Shown: positions 1 through 5,409, counted from the stretch's first letter. The stretch: 11,443 bases of DNA from an uncultured Lachnospiraceae bacterium (GCA_934418125.1 CAKRWT010000053.1:1-11443); one strand, 5' to 3'. Translations and numbers: made by a program. Notes: generated by a model not told the origin, from the sequence alone.

Positions 1-14
1 CGATTCCTCCTTTT
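1..14 (-). promoter_or_regulatory. Ribosome binding site of a gene starting just off the left edge
   Basis: Read on the minus strand, the first bases of the window form AAAAGGAGG followed by five bases before the edge. This is a near-perfect Shine-Dalgarno sequence at start-codon distance, so a minus-strand gene probably begins at or just beyond position 1. Its identity cannot be seen from here. Confidence 0.5.
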
Positions 15-61
15 ACTGATGCTGTTATTAGGCGTTTGCGAAACTATTTTTATTATCTGGG

Positions 62-225
62 CTACCTAGCTGTGGGCACAATGGCATTCTGAAGATCCTC
101 AAATCCTTCTCTCGGAGAAAACCGAGTAGCAATGTCTTTATGGTATGTTCTCTGATATATAAGCACATCATGCACTTTCTTAATCATTGGAATCTTGCGA
201 AATCCTGCATATTTATTTTACCCAT
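62..225 (-). pseudogene. Small unrecognised gene, apparently frameshifted
   Basis: On the minus strand a strong Shine-Dalgarno (GGAGG, 233-237) sits seven bases before an ATG at 223-225. That frame stops after only 13 codons (TGA at 184-186). The next frame then stays open to a TAG at 62-64, including 41 codons from an internal ATG at 185-187. Adding one A to the four-A run right after the third codon would join the two parts into a single protein of about 54 residues starting MGKNKYAGFRKIP. The C-terminal part is basic and contains YQRTYHKDIATRFSPREG. I do not recognise the family. It may be a small cargo protein of a mobile element, since a second strong ribosome binding site follows at the left edge. 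A sequencing error in the A-run would also explain it. Confidence 0.35.
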
Positions 226-237
226 ATAATTTCCTCC

Positions 238-277
238 AAAAAAATATGGAGAAGATTATATGTCTCTCTTCTCCATA
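238..277 (-). terminator. Possible minus-strand hairpin terminator
   Basis: An 11-bp perfect stem (245-255 paired with 267-277, loop of 11) is followed on the minus strand by seven T residues (238-244). This is the pattern of an intrinsic terminator for transcription entering from the right. The stem is AT-rich (4 GC pairs of 11), so its strength is uncertain. It lies directly upstream of the small frameshifted gene at 62-225 and would insulate it from the accessory genes to the right. Confidence 0.5.
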
Positions 278-337
278 AACATATCATGTTTATCACTTAA
301 TGTCTACGGCTTTTAAGCTAGGGAAAGCCGTACCAAG

Positions 338-451
338 ATGTGTGAGAATTATGGAATTAACCGAAAGCTGTTTGAATACCGAATAAAAAACGGATATACG
401 TTGGAAGAAGCACTTACACTTCCGCCAAAAGAAAAACCTGCCAGGGCATAA
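338..451 (+). pseudogene. Remnant of a DNA-binding-like protein C-terminus
   Basis: The plus-strand frame gives a 37-residue tail (MCENYGINRKLFEYRIKNG, then YTLEEALTLPPKEKPARA) that ends exactly at the terminator hairpin. The pattern of a short helix, 'YGINRKLFEYRIKNG' and 'LEEAL' resembles the helix-turn-helix-like tails common in phage and mobile-element proteins; this is a resemblance by eye only. In-frame codons before the ATG (RESRTK) also fit that pattern, but a TAA at 314-316 closes the frame, and no ribosome binding site precedes the ATG. I read it as the surviving 3' end of a larger gene rather than a complete small gene. Confidence 0.35.
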
Positions 452-470
452 TACCCCTGACAGGTTTTTT
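432..470 (+). terminator. Intrinsic terminator, probably bidirectional
   Basis: AACCTG/CAGGTT (435-440 with 461-466) and CAGGG/CCCTG form one stem with a single C-A mismatch and a short AT-rich loop. Six T residues follow on the plus strand (465-470). The minus strand also ends in a T-run, so it could stop transcription both ways. The stem includes the stop codon of the 338-451 remnant, as expected for its natural terminator. Confidence 0.8.
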
Positions 471-578
471 ATCATATATTTCGTTAGTAATTTACCCTGT
501 ATTTAGACTTCATTCTAGTGTTACAATTTAATTTTAAATATAAGGTGCAATGATTACCTAAATATTGTAATATTTAAT
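452..578. other. AT-rich spacer without recognisable genes
   Basis: Beyond the terminator there is only AT-rich sequence with short self-complementary stretches (for example the AATATT pair around 560-575). No open frame with a ribosome binding site is visible on either strand. Confidence 0.5.
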
Positions 579-812
579 TCAAGCAATGTCTTCAGAATTT
601 CGTTTTATCTGAGCTACCACTTCCATAATCTGTTTTGCAGTACTCATGTCATCTTTGAATAGTGATGTGATACTTCCAACCGACTTAAATGGTTCTCCCA
701 TCAGCACCTTATTATCGTCAATATTCCCATTAGCAACGATATAATCAACTATCAGACTAAGCTACCGTTCTATCAGAGCATCCTTCAACCATTTATCGTC
801 TATATCATCTTC
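579..812 (-). pseudogene. hsdR: Remnant of type I restriction endonuclease subunit HsdR (C-terminus)
   Basis: The minus-strand frame reads about 77 codons that look like the C-terminal end of a type I restriction R subunit. The key part is LSLIVDYIVANGNIDDNKVL, then MGEPFKSVGSITSLFKDDMS and an Ile/Lys-rich end. This matches my memory of the 'Ile-xx-Tyr-Ile-xx-Asn-Gly ... PF-x-S-x-GSI-xx-LF' pattern of the EcoEI-R-type C-terminal domain. A TAG at 762-764 interrupts the frame, a TAA lies upstream, and the helicase and nuclease parts are missing, so it is non-functional. Its position downstream of an hsdS tail on the same strand supports an old hsdS-hsdR operon. The assignment rests on motif recall without an alignment. 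Confidence 0.6.
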
Positions 813-1261
813 TGTTCTTTATAACATTCAAAAATGTAATTAGGATTTTCATAATAAACACTGCTATTGTAATCATCAATTTTAGAACTAATAAAAGAAT
901 TGTATACTTCTATCAGCGCATCAATGGTTTCAATTTTCTGTTCTTTTGCAACCATTTTTATCAGACGCTTATATACTTTACCAATGTCCCAATGCGAAGG
1001 TACTCCATAACCACAAACTGCTATATTATCAAATTTGCCGGGAACAATATTGGCATCATTAATAAAATCCTCACTTACTGTATCAATGTTATCACAATGG
1101 TATACATCAGCAAGTTCGTAAATCTTATTAATTCTGTCTTTTCCAAGCTTATTCACTACTTCTGATCGAATATTTTTCGTCTTACGCGCAATATATTCGA
1201 TTAAAGAGCAAGTAAAGAAAAGATTGTTGTCTTCTTGTGATTCTCTCCCTTGACCAACCAT
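800..1261 (-). CDS. Hypothetical 153-residue partner of the DUF3990 protein
   Basis: This soluble, acidic-to-neutral protein has no signal peptide, membrane segment or known catalytic motif. The ATG (1259-1261) overlaps the TAA of the DUF3990 gene by one base (TAATG), and GGAGG lies seven bases before it, so start and translational coupling are clear. Features are an N-terminal helical segment (LFFTCSLIEYIARKTKN), which recalls the short DUF3791-type proteins found beside DUF3990 genes, then GVPSHWDIGKVYKRL near residues 85-100, and a C-terminal IDDYNSSVYYENPNYI block. The tight coupling to a putative ADP-ribosyltransferase makes it a candidate antitoxin or target-specificity partner; that role is inference. 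The frame seems intact, which stands out among the surrounding pseudogenes. Its end overlaps the upstream edge of the hsdR remnant. Confidence 0.75.
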   Translation of the reverse strand: MVGQGRESQEDNNLFFTCSLIEYIARKTKNIRSEVVNKLGKDRINKIYELADVYHCDNIDTVSEDFINDANIVPGKFDNIAVCGYGVPSHWDIGKVYKRLIKMVAKEQKIETIDALIEVYNSFISSKIDDYNSSVYYENPNYIFECYKEQKMI

Positions 1262-1722
1262 TAGCGTACCTCCTCAAAGCCTCTATATGCCAAACATTTT
1301 AATGCCTCTTCTGTACAGAATACAATTTGATGCGTCGGATATTTGAACTTTGCTAAAACCCAGAACTGCTCTCTTGTTATAGTTCCATCAATATAATCGG
1401 ATACATAAGTATATATCTGATTATCAGCCATAGCACCAATCACAATATCGTAGTCATGAGGTTGTCCACTTCTGCATGCAACAATAAAGTCCAGCCATTC
1501 TTCTGTCATTTCTTTAAATTCTAATACCTTTAAACCTGATGGAATCTTTACGTCATATATTGATACGATTTTTGTATTGTAGCGTCTCGCCCATCTCTGT
1601 GCTTGTTCCTTTATAATAGTACAATAAAAACCCGTCCCGAAATCCCTTGTATTCTTATTTACCCGTATCTCCGGCTTTTCAACTATCTGATATTCACCGT
1701 GATATACTGTCATCAATGCCAT
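1261..1722 (-). CDS. DUF3990 family protein, ADP-ribosyltransferase-like
   Basis: The 153-residue protein carries the DUF3990 signature. YHGEY at residues 7-11 and RDFGTGFYCTIIKEQAQRWA at about 26-45 match the first two conserved blocks of an ADP-ribosyltransferase fold (His in the 'YHG' strand, Tyr in 'GFY'). They are followed by EWLDFIVACRSG, HDYDIVIGAMADNQIYTYV and AKFKYPTHQIVFCTEEAL. The family is placed in the ADP-ribosyl clan as I recall; activity in this protein is not shown. The start is fixed by AAAGGAGG at 1729-1736, six bases before the ATG; a second ATG three codons in has no such site. It is the first gene of a two-gene unit with the 800-1261 protein and is preceded by an extended -10 promoter. 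It is probably a toxin-type effector of a toxin-antitoxin or defence module, lodged in an old hsd locus. Confidence 0.8.
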   Translation of the reverse strand: MALMTVYHGEYQIVEKPEIRVNKNTRDFGTGFYCTIIKEQAQRWARRYNTKIVSIYDVKIPSGLKVLEFKEMTEEWLDFIVACRSGQPHDYDIVIGAMADNQIYTYVSDYIDGTITREQFWVLAKFKYPTHQIVFCTEEALKCLAYRGFEEVR

Positions 1723-1755
1723 GTGCTGCCTCCTTTCAGGTGCATTTTAAAAATT

Positions 1756-1932
1756 CTACCCAAAATATTGTTGCATTAATGAATCAAACAATAACTGCGT
1801 TTCTTCTAATGCCTTTTGTACTGCAACTTTTGATTTGTTGACCTGGTTGGCGAACATTTCCCACATTGCCGTCGTGAGCAAGGTATATCCAGTTCTTTCA
1901 TCTCGTCCTATTGGGTGCTTACAAGTTACCAT
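1756..1932 (-). pseudogene. hsdS: HsdS C-terminal fragment fused to an unrelated N-terminus
   Basis: A 58-codon minus-strand frame runs from an ATG at 1930-1932 to a TAG at 1756-1758. Its last 32 residues (NQVNKSKVAVQKALEETQLL, then FDSLMQQYFG) match the conserved C-terminal coiled region of type I specificity subunits. The first 26 residues (MVTCKHPIGRDERTGYTLL, then TTAMWEM) do not look like HsdS, and I do not recognise them. The target-recognition domains are absent, so it cannot act as a specificity subunit. There is no Shine-Dalgarno before the ATG, and the predicted transcription start is only about six bases upstream, so translation is doubtful. It now serves mainly as the leader of the DUF3990 operon. 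It could instead be a chance fusion left by recombination at the repeated hsdS segment. Confidence 0.6.
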
Positions 1933-1944
1933 AATACAAAATAA

Positions 1945-1973
1945 ATTATATCACTTTTCAAATCCTCAGCAAA
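1945..1973 (-). promoter_or_regulatory. Extended -10 promoter for the DUF3990 pair
   Basis: On the minus strand TGATATAAT (1945-1953) is a perfect extended -10 element (TGnTATAAT). A weak -35 match TTTGCT (1968-1973) lies 17 bases upstream. The start point would be near 1938. The first downstream units are the hsdS-tail frame and then the DUF3990 gene, so this is the best candidate promoter for that pair. Confidence 0.6.
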
Positions 1974-1988
1974 TGTGAAATCACTCAA

Positions 1989-2002
1989 ATGGCAGCTGCC
2001 AT
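1989..2002. repeat. Perfect 14-bp palindrome ATGGCAGCTGCCAT
   Basis: The sequence is its own reverse complement with no spacer, centred about 57 bases upstream of the predicted start point of the 1945-1973 promoter. It stands out as GC-rich in an AT-rich stretch. It could be an operator for a dimeric regulator of the DUF3990 pair, or a relic of a lost element. The rest of 1974-2125 shows no gene I can support. Confidence 0.4.
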
Positions 2003-2125
2003 GATTACCTGCTCAACATTATTTAATACCGAAAAACTCAATTCTGCTAAATATATTTTATAACTACACGTCCCATAATATTGATATGAATCAACTATCC
2101 TTTTCTCTTTCAAAATTTCATGAAT

Positions 2126-2581
2126 TCATAATCTTTCATATGACCCATCCACTTTCATTTTTGCATACGTCTCCAACATCTGTTTTCCGATAGCTTCCGG
2201 AGTTTCCCATACCGATACCGTTCTAAACCTTACAAACTTATTTCCATAAGAATCTTCCTCCTCAATAACATTATCAGCTGACTTATATTTTCCCCCTATA
2301 TCAAATCCTTCAAACTTATATAAATCTCTGTGCAATTGTAGAATAATAGAAGGCTTGGGTGGAATATAATCATGATTCTCGTGTATTGTATTTAAAACAT
2401 CCCTATAACCTGCAATCTCCCGTTCATTACGGGTCTTTGGTCTAGTTATGTCCTTTACCAATGCTCTTAAACGTTCATCTGATGTGTAAATTCCTTCAAT
2501 TTTATTGGAAGCCTCTGTACTTTGAATCTTCGCTATCTCAACAAGCTGCGTCAACGTATCAGCCTTGGCTTCAATAAACAG
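2126..2581 (-). pseudogene. Fic family protein, truncated at both ends
   Basis: The minus-strand frame encodes the N-terminal region of a Fic (AMP-transferase) protein. LVEIAKIQSTEASNKIEGI matches the conserved 'S/T-xxx-(S/A)-xxx-E-G' inhibitory-helix motif, and NEREIAGYRDVLNTI and the IILQLHRDLYKF block are typical of the next helices. The frame ends at a TGA (2126-2128) before the catalytic HPFxDGNGR motif, which is absent. At the other end similarity continues upstream of the first possible start (TTG at 2552-2554), through ALFIEAKADT, so the true N-terminus is also lost. No ribosome binding site precedes that TTG. Fic genes often ride in hsd operons, so this fits the decayed restriction locus. 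No activity is expected. Confidence 0.75.
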
Positions 2582-2601
2582 AGCGTGAATGATATCAGAA
2601 A

Positions 2602-3546
2602 TTATTCCTGTTCCAGTATGGACTGAATCTGCTTCATCAGCTGGTCGTAATTTGACTGATTATCAATTCCACCCATAAATGGTTCACCAACGATATTTCC
2701 CTCCTTATCTACAAGCACTGTTGTTGGGAATGCCATGATGTTGCCTTGGTATTGCCCAATCGTTGAATCCGAATCGAAAGTCAGGTTCTTATAAGAGGCT
2801 CCCTGGGCTTTCAAAATTTCTTTTGCTAATTTGATACCATCCTCATTGTTATCTAACGTATCTATGTTGATACCAACAACTTCGCCTCCCATTTCTTTCA
2901 GTGTTTCATTTAATTCATTCAGTTTCGAAAGCTCTTCCACACAAGGTTTGCATCCGCTGAACCAGAAGTTTACAACCGTAACTTTATTGTTAGTAAACAA
3001 GCTTTCGTCTACATCATTTCCATCCAGATCTTTCCCTTTGAAACCGCGGAATACACCTGTGGACTCATCTGGGTTAACGGAAGCAGTGTCAGCAGATTCA
3101 GATGCCGTAATCTCTTTCTCGAGTTTTGCGATTTCTTCTTCAATACCACGGATGGTTTCAATGTCTTGACTCAGCGTAGCATATTCTTCGTCTGAGAAGG
3201 ATGATTTGTTTGCTTCTACTGTACTTGCAAGAATATCTGCATAGTTTTCACTTGCATCATCATTTATCGCATTCTTACTCATAAAGCCAAATGCCTTGTC
3301 CCATGCATCTTTGTGGTCAGCAAAAAGTTGATTTTCCTGCTGGTAAAGGTCATTCCATTTTTCATTCAGTTCATCTGCACTTCCTGCATCTGTTGTGGAA
3401 TCAGCTTCTTGTTTGTTACTTTCAGTTGCTGCAGAATTAGCGGAATTTCCACAACCTGTGAATGTGAAAAGTACGGCAATGGCAAGACCTGCGGCAATTA
3501 CCTTTTTTAATTTCATTGAGTTGATTCTGGTTAATTTGTTTTTCAT
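2602..3546 (-). CDS. TlpA-like thioredoxin-fold lipoprotein
   Basis: This 314-residue extracytoplasmic thiol-disulfide oxidoreductase is probably anchored by lipid. The start has AGGAG nine bases upstream; the second ATG (residue 11) has none. Residues 11-30 form a signal peptide, and LFTFTGC places the lipidated Cys at 32. Residues 35-160 are a charged, helix-rich spacer, with KLEKEI-type coiled segments around 130-150. The thioredoxin domain starts near 165: VVNFWFSGCKPC holds the active CxxC (Cys199, Cys202) and AFPTTVLVD supplies the cis-Pro (Pro274). The tryptophan usually just before the CxxC is displaced (WFSGCKPC). It is the last gene of the redox operon, 49 bases after the ferredoxin gene. 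It likely reduces or oxidises envelope thiols using electrons from that neighbour; direction and substrate are unknown. No terminator follows. Confidence 0.9.
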   Translation of the reverse strand: MKNKLTRINSMKLKKVIAAGLAIAVLFTFTGCGNSANSAATESNKQEADSTTDAGSADELNEKWNDLYQQENQLFADHKDAWDKAFGFMSKNAINDDASENYADILASTVEANKSSFSDEEYATLSQDIETIRGIEEEIAKLEKEITASESADTASVNPDESTGVFRGFKGKDLDGNDVDESLFTNNKVTVVNFWFSGCKPCVEELSKLNELNETLKEMGGEVVGINIDTLDNNEDGIKLAKEILKAQGASYKNLTFDSDSTIGQYQGNIMAFPTTVLVDKEGNIVGEPFMGGIDNQSNYDQLMKQIQSILEQE

Positions 3547-3595
3547 GTTTTAAATCTCCTATCTTTAAAATTTCATTTGATTCATTCTCATCTAA

Positions 3596-4489
3596 TTAGT
3601 TGTCAGACTGCTTCCGATTCGAAAATCCGTAATAATAACAGATTGCATCAGCCGGGCAGGCTTTCATACATTCTCCACATCGGATGCATTCCGGATGATT
3701 TGGTGTTTTTACTACATTAACATCCATTTTACAGGCGCCGCTGCATTTCTGACAGCCAATACATTTCTCATCATCTACCTGCATCTTAAGAAATGATACT
3801 CTGTTAAACAGCGAGTAAATGGCACCCAGTGGACAAATCCATTTACAAAACGGACGATAAAACAGAATGCTTAAGATTATAAAAAGCAAAAGGATGATAA
3901 ATTTAAATGTAAACAGTTTTCCCAATGCGGCACGGATTCCTGTGTTGGCAAGTGACAAAGGAATTGCACCTTCAAGTACACCCTGTGGGCAAATGTATTT
4001 ACAAAAGAATGGGTCTCCCATACCAAGTGAATTGGTTACAAATGCCGGAAGTAATATAACAAAAACAACCAGGATTACATATTTCAGATATCGTAAAGGT
4101 TTCAGTCTTGCGGTAGAAAGTTTCTTACCTGGAATCTTATGCAACAAATCCTGAAACCATCCAAACGGACAAAGAAAGCCGCAGATAAAACGTCCTAAAA
4201 GAACTCCCAGCAGGATGAAAAAGCCGGTAATGTAGTAGGTAAACTTGAATTTCGAAGAACCGACTACTGCCTGAAAAGCTCCGATTGGACAGGCACCTGT
4301 GGCTGCCGGACAAGAATAACAGTTCAGTCCCGGTACGCACAGCATCTTTACATTTCCCTGATAAATCTTTCCTTTGAACAGATTCGGAACGTGAATATTT
4401 GTCAGCAATGTTGCAACAGCTTGAATCCATCCGCGAAAACGGACTGGAAAAATTTTGTTTAATTTTATTTTCTTATCCAATTCCAACAC
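3596..4489 (-). CDS. Polytopic 4Fe-4S membrane protein (NapH/CcoG-like polyferredoxin)
   Basis: This roughly 297-residue membrane electron carrier has an N-terminal Cys cluster (51, 57, 60, 67). Three CxxxCP motifs lie at membrane edges: FICGFLCP (103, 107), FCKYICP (163, 167) and FCKWICP (215, 219). Hydrophobic segments fall at about 84-102, 137-152 and 196-211. The C-terminal ferredoxin domain has two CxxCxxCxxxC motifs (Cys243-253 and 268-278), binding two 4Fe-4S clusters. There is no ATG near the N-terminus: the start must be GTG (4487-4489) or a TTG just after it, inside the end of the upstream CXXC gene (17-base overlap). A GGAG within that gene suits the later TTG at 4478-4480. Such proteins pass electrons across or along the membrane from cytoplasmic donors; here the acceptor is probably the TlpA-like lipoprotein or the CXXC microprotein (inference). 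Confidence 0.88.
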   Translation of the reverse strand: MLELDKKIKLNKIFPVRFRGWIQAVATLLTNIHVPNLFKGKIYQGNVKMLCVPGLNCYSCPAATGACPIGAFQAVVGSSKFKFTYYITGFFILLGVLLGRFICGFLCPFGWFQDLLHKIPGKKLSTARLKPLRYLKYVILVVFVILLPAFVTNSLGMGDPFFCKYICPQGVLEGAIPLSLANTGIRAALGKLFTFKFIILLLFIILSILFYRPFCKWICPLGAIYSLFNRVSFLKMQVDDEKCIGCQKCSGACKMDVNVVKTPNHPECIRCGECMKACPADAICYYYGFSNRKQSDN

Positions 4490-4613
4490 ACTCCATACAT
4501 AATTTTATTGCCTTACTAAGTACTACTGCCGCTTCGCCACGCAAAATTCCGACAAGAACAAATGCTAAACCAGCTACGAGTAAAAAAATCTGTGATACTT
4601 TTTCATATTTCAT
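4473..4613 (-). CDS. CXXC-motif membrane microprotein (CD1871A-like)
   Basis: A 46-residue protein, easy to miss, starts at the ATG 4611-4613 with GGGAG eight bases upstream. It has a short basic N-terminus (MKYEKVSQ), one hydrophobic helix at about residues 9-24 and a C-terminal amphipathic stretch ending in KLCMECVGIG, with the CxxC at 39-42 almost at the end. This layout matches my memory of the 'CD1871A family CXXC motif-containing protein' encoded beside 4Fe-4S membrane proteins in Clostridia. It opens the redox operon, and its 3' end overlaps the ferredoxin gene, so the two are translationally coupled. It may shuttle electrons as a small thiol carrier or help bind a metal or cluster in the ferredoxin protein; neither is shown. 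Which side of the membrane the CxxC faces is unclear from the charge distribution. Confidence 0.85.
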   Translation of the reverse strand: MKYEKVSQIFLLVAGLAFVLVGILRGEAAVVLSKAIKLCMECVGIG

Positions 4614-4626
4614 AAACCACTCTCCC

Positions 4627-4650
4627 TATTACTGTTACTATTACTGTTCA
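4627..4650. repeat. 12-bp tandem direct repeat, candidate response-regulator site
   Basis: TATTACTGTT occurs twice (4627-4636 and 4639-4648) with a 12-base period, followed by AC and CA. The pair lies 12 bases upstream of the -35 of the regulator gene and inside the predicted leader of the divergent redox operon. Tandem direct repeats near one helical turn apart are typical of OmpR/PhoB-type binding sites, so the product of 4718-5398 is the natural candidate to bind here. Confidence 0.45.
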
Positions 4651-4661
4651 AAGTCAGTTTA

Positions 4662-4690
4662 TTGACCTTTCCATGTCTACATTATACAAT
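4662..4690 (+). promoter_or_regulatory. Sigma-A-type promoter of the two-component operon
   Basis: TTGACC (4662-4667) and TACAAT (4685-4690) are separated by exactly 17 bases, each one mismatch from consensus. Transcription should start near 4697, downstream of the ATG at 4673. This excludes that ATG as the start of the response regulator. Confidence 0.75.
4681..4686 (-). promoter_or_regulatory. -10 element of the redox operon, overlapping the divergent promoter
   Basis: The minus strand reads a perfect TATAAT here, which would start transcription near 4674 and give a leader of about 60 bases before the CXXC microprotein. The bases at -35 (CAAGAA at 4704-4709) match consensus poorly, as expected for an activator-dependent promoter. 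It shares two bases with the plus-strand -10, so RNA polymerase probably cannot occupy both. Confidence 0.5.
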
Positions 4691-4717
4691 AGAGCATGTA
4701 AAATTCTTGTTAAGAAG

Positions 4718-5398
4718 ATGGAGAAAAATAAATTGAAATTATTAGTTGTCGAAGATGAAAAGAAATTATGTGAAATGATTGCCAAAAGTCTACACCAGGC
4801 AGGTTATGAAGTGGATACATGCCATGACGGAGATGCAGCATTAGATATGATTTATGAGGAGATGTACGATTTAATCATACTTGACCTTAACCTTCCGGGA
4901 ATGGATGGAATGGAAATTCTTCGGGAGCTTCGCAAGGAAAACGAAGACACAAGGGTATTGATTTTATCTGCAAGAAGTCAGATTGCCGATAAGGTTGAAG
5001 GCTTGGATGCAGGTGCAAATGATTATATGGAAAAGCCATTTCATCTGCAGGAACTGGAAGCCCGTGTGAGAAGTCTGACAAGAAGAACATTCGTGCAGAA
5101 GAGTGTCTGTCTTGAATGTGGCAGTCTTCAATTTAATACAAGAGAAAGGGTTGCATATGCCAAAGGCAAACCGGTAGCGTTGACGAGAAAAGAAAATGGT
5201 ATACTGGAGTATCTTCTTCTGAATCAGGGAAGACCCGTCAGTCAGGAAGAGTTGATTACGCATGTCTGGGATTCTTCTGTGGATAATTTCAGCGGTTCCA
5301 TCAGAGTTCATATGTCTTCTCTTAGGAAGAAACTGAAGGCTGGTCTTGACTATGATCCAATTATAAACAAAATCGGTGAGGGATATAAAATAGTATGA
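4718..5398 (+). CDS. OmpR/PhoB-family response regulator
   Basis: The 226-residue product pairs an N-terminal receiver domain with a C-terminal winged helix. In the receiver, LLVVEDE gives the acidic pocket (Glu12, Asp13), LIILDLNLPGMDG the phosphorylated Asp56, LILSAR the switch Ser84 and KPF the Lys106. The winged helix starts near 135, with LTRKENGILEYLLLNQG, RPVSQEELI, the recognition-helix region SIRVHMSSLRKKL and GEGYKIV at the end. I chose the ATG at 4718 because the upstream ATG at 4673 lies inside the promoter. A TTG at 4733, nine bases after GGAG, is also possible. The linker carries a CLEC pair (Cys131, Cys134), unusual at this place. It forms an operon with the kinase and probably controls the divergent redox genes and itself. 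Confidence 0.9.
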   Translation: MEKNKLKLLVVEDEKKLCEMIAKSLHQAGYEVDTCHDGDAALDMIYEEMYDLIILDLNLPGMDGMEILRELRKENEDTRVLILSARSQIADKVEGLDAGANDYMEKPFHLQELEARVRSLTRRTFVQKSVCLECGSLQFNTRERVAYAKGKPVALTRKENGILEYLLLNQGRPVSQEELITHVWDSSVDNFSGSIRVHMSSLRKKLKAGLDYDPIINKIGEGYKIV

Positions 5399-5409
5399 GG
5401 AAAGAACAC

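Noticed and set aside
293..475. 60-codon minus-strand open frame
   Set aside because: It reads through the terminator hairpin and lies antisense to the coding-like plus-strand remnant. Its composition (Phe/Cys-rich) and lack of a ribosome binding site mark it as a shadow.
1647..1841. 64-codon plus-strand frame over the DUF3990 start and hsdS tail
   Set aside because: It is antisense to the strong DUF3990 start region and its Shine-Dalgarno, with no ribosome binding site of its own.
1756..1932. Active hsdS phase-variation system
   Set aside because: Only one hsdS tail is present, with no inverted second copy and no recombinase gene in the window.
4673..4717. Upstream ATG giving the response regulator 15 extra residues
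   Set aside because: This ATG lies between the -35 and -10 of the regulator's own promoter, upstream of the predicted start point, and the extra residues do not belong to the receiver fold.
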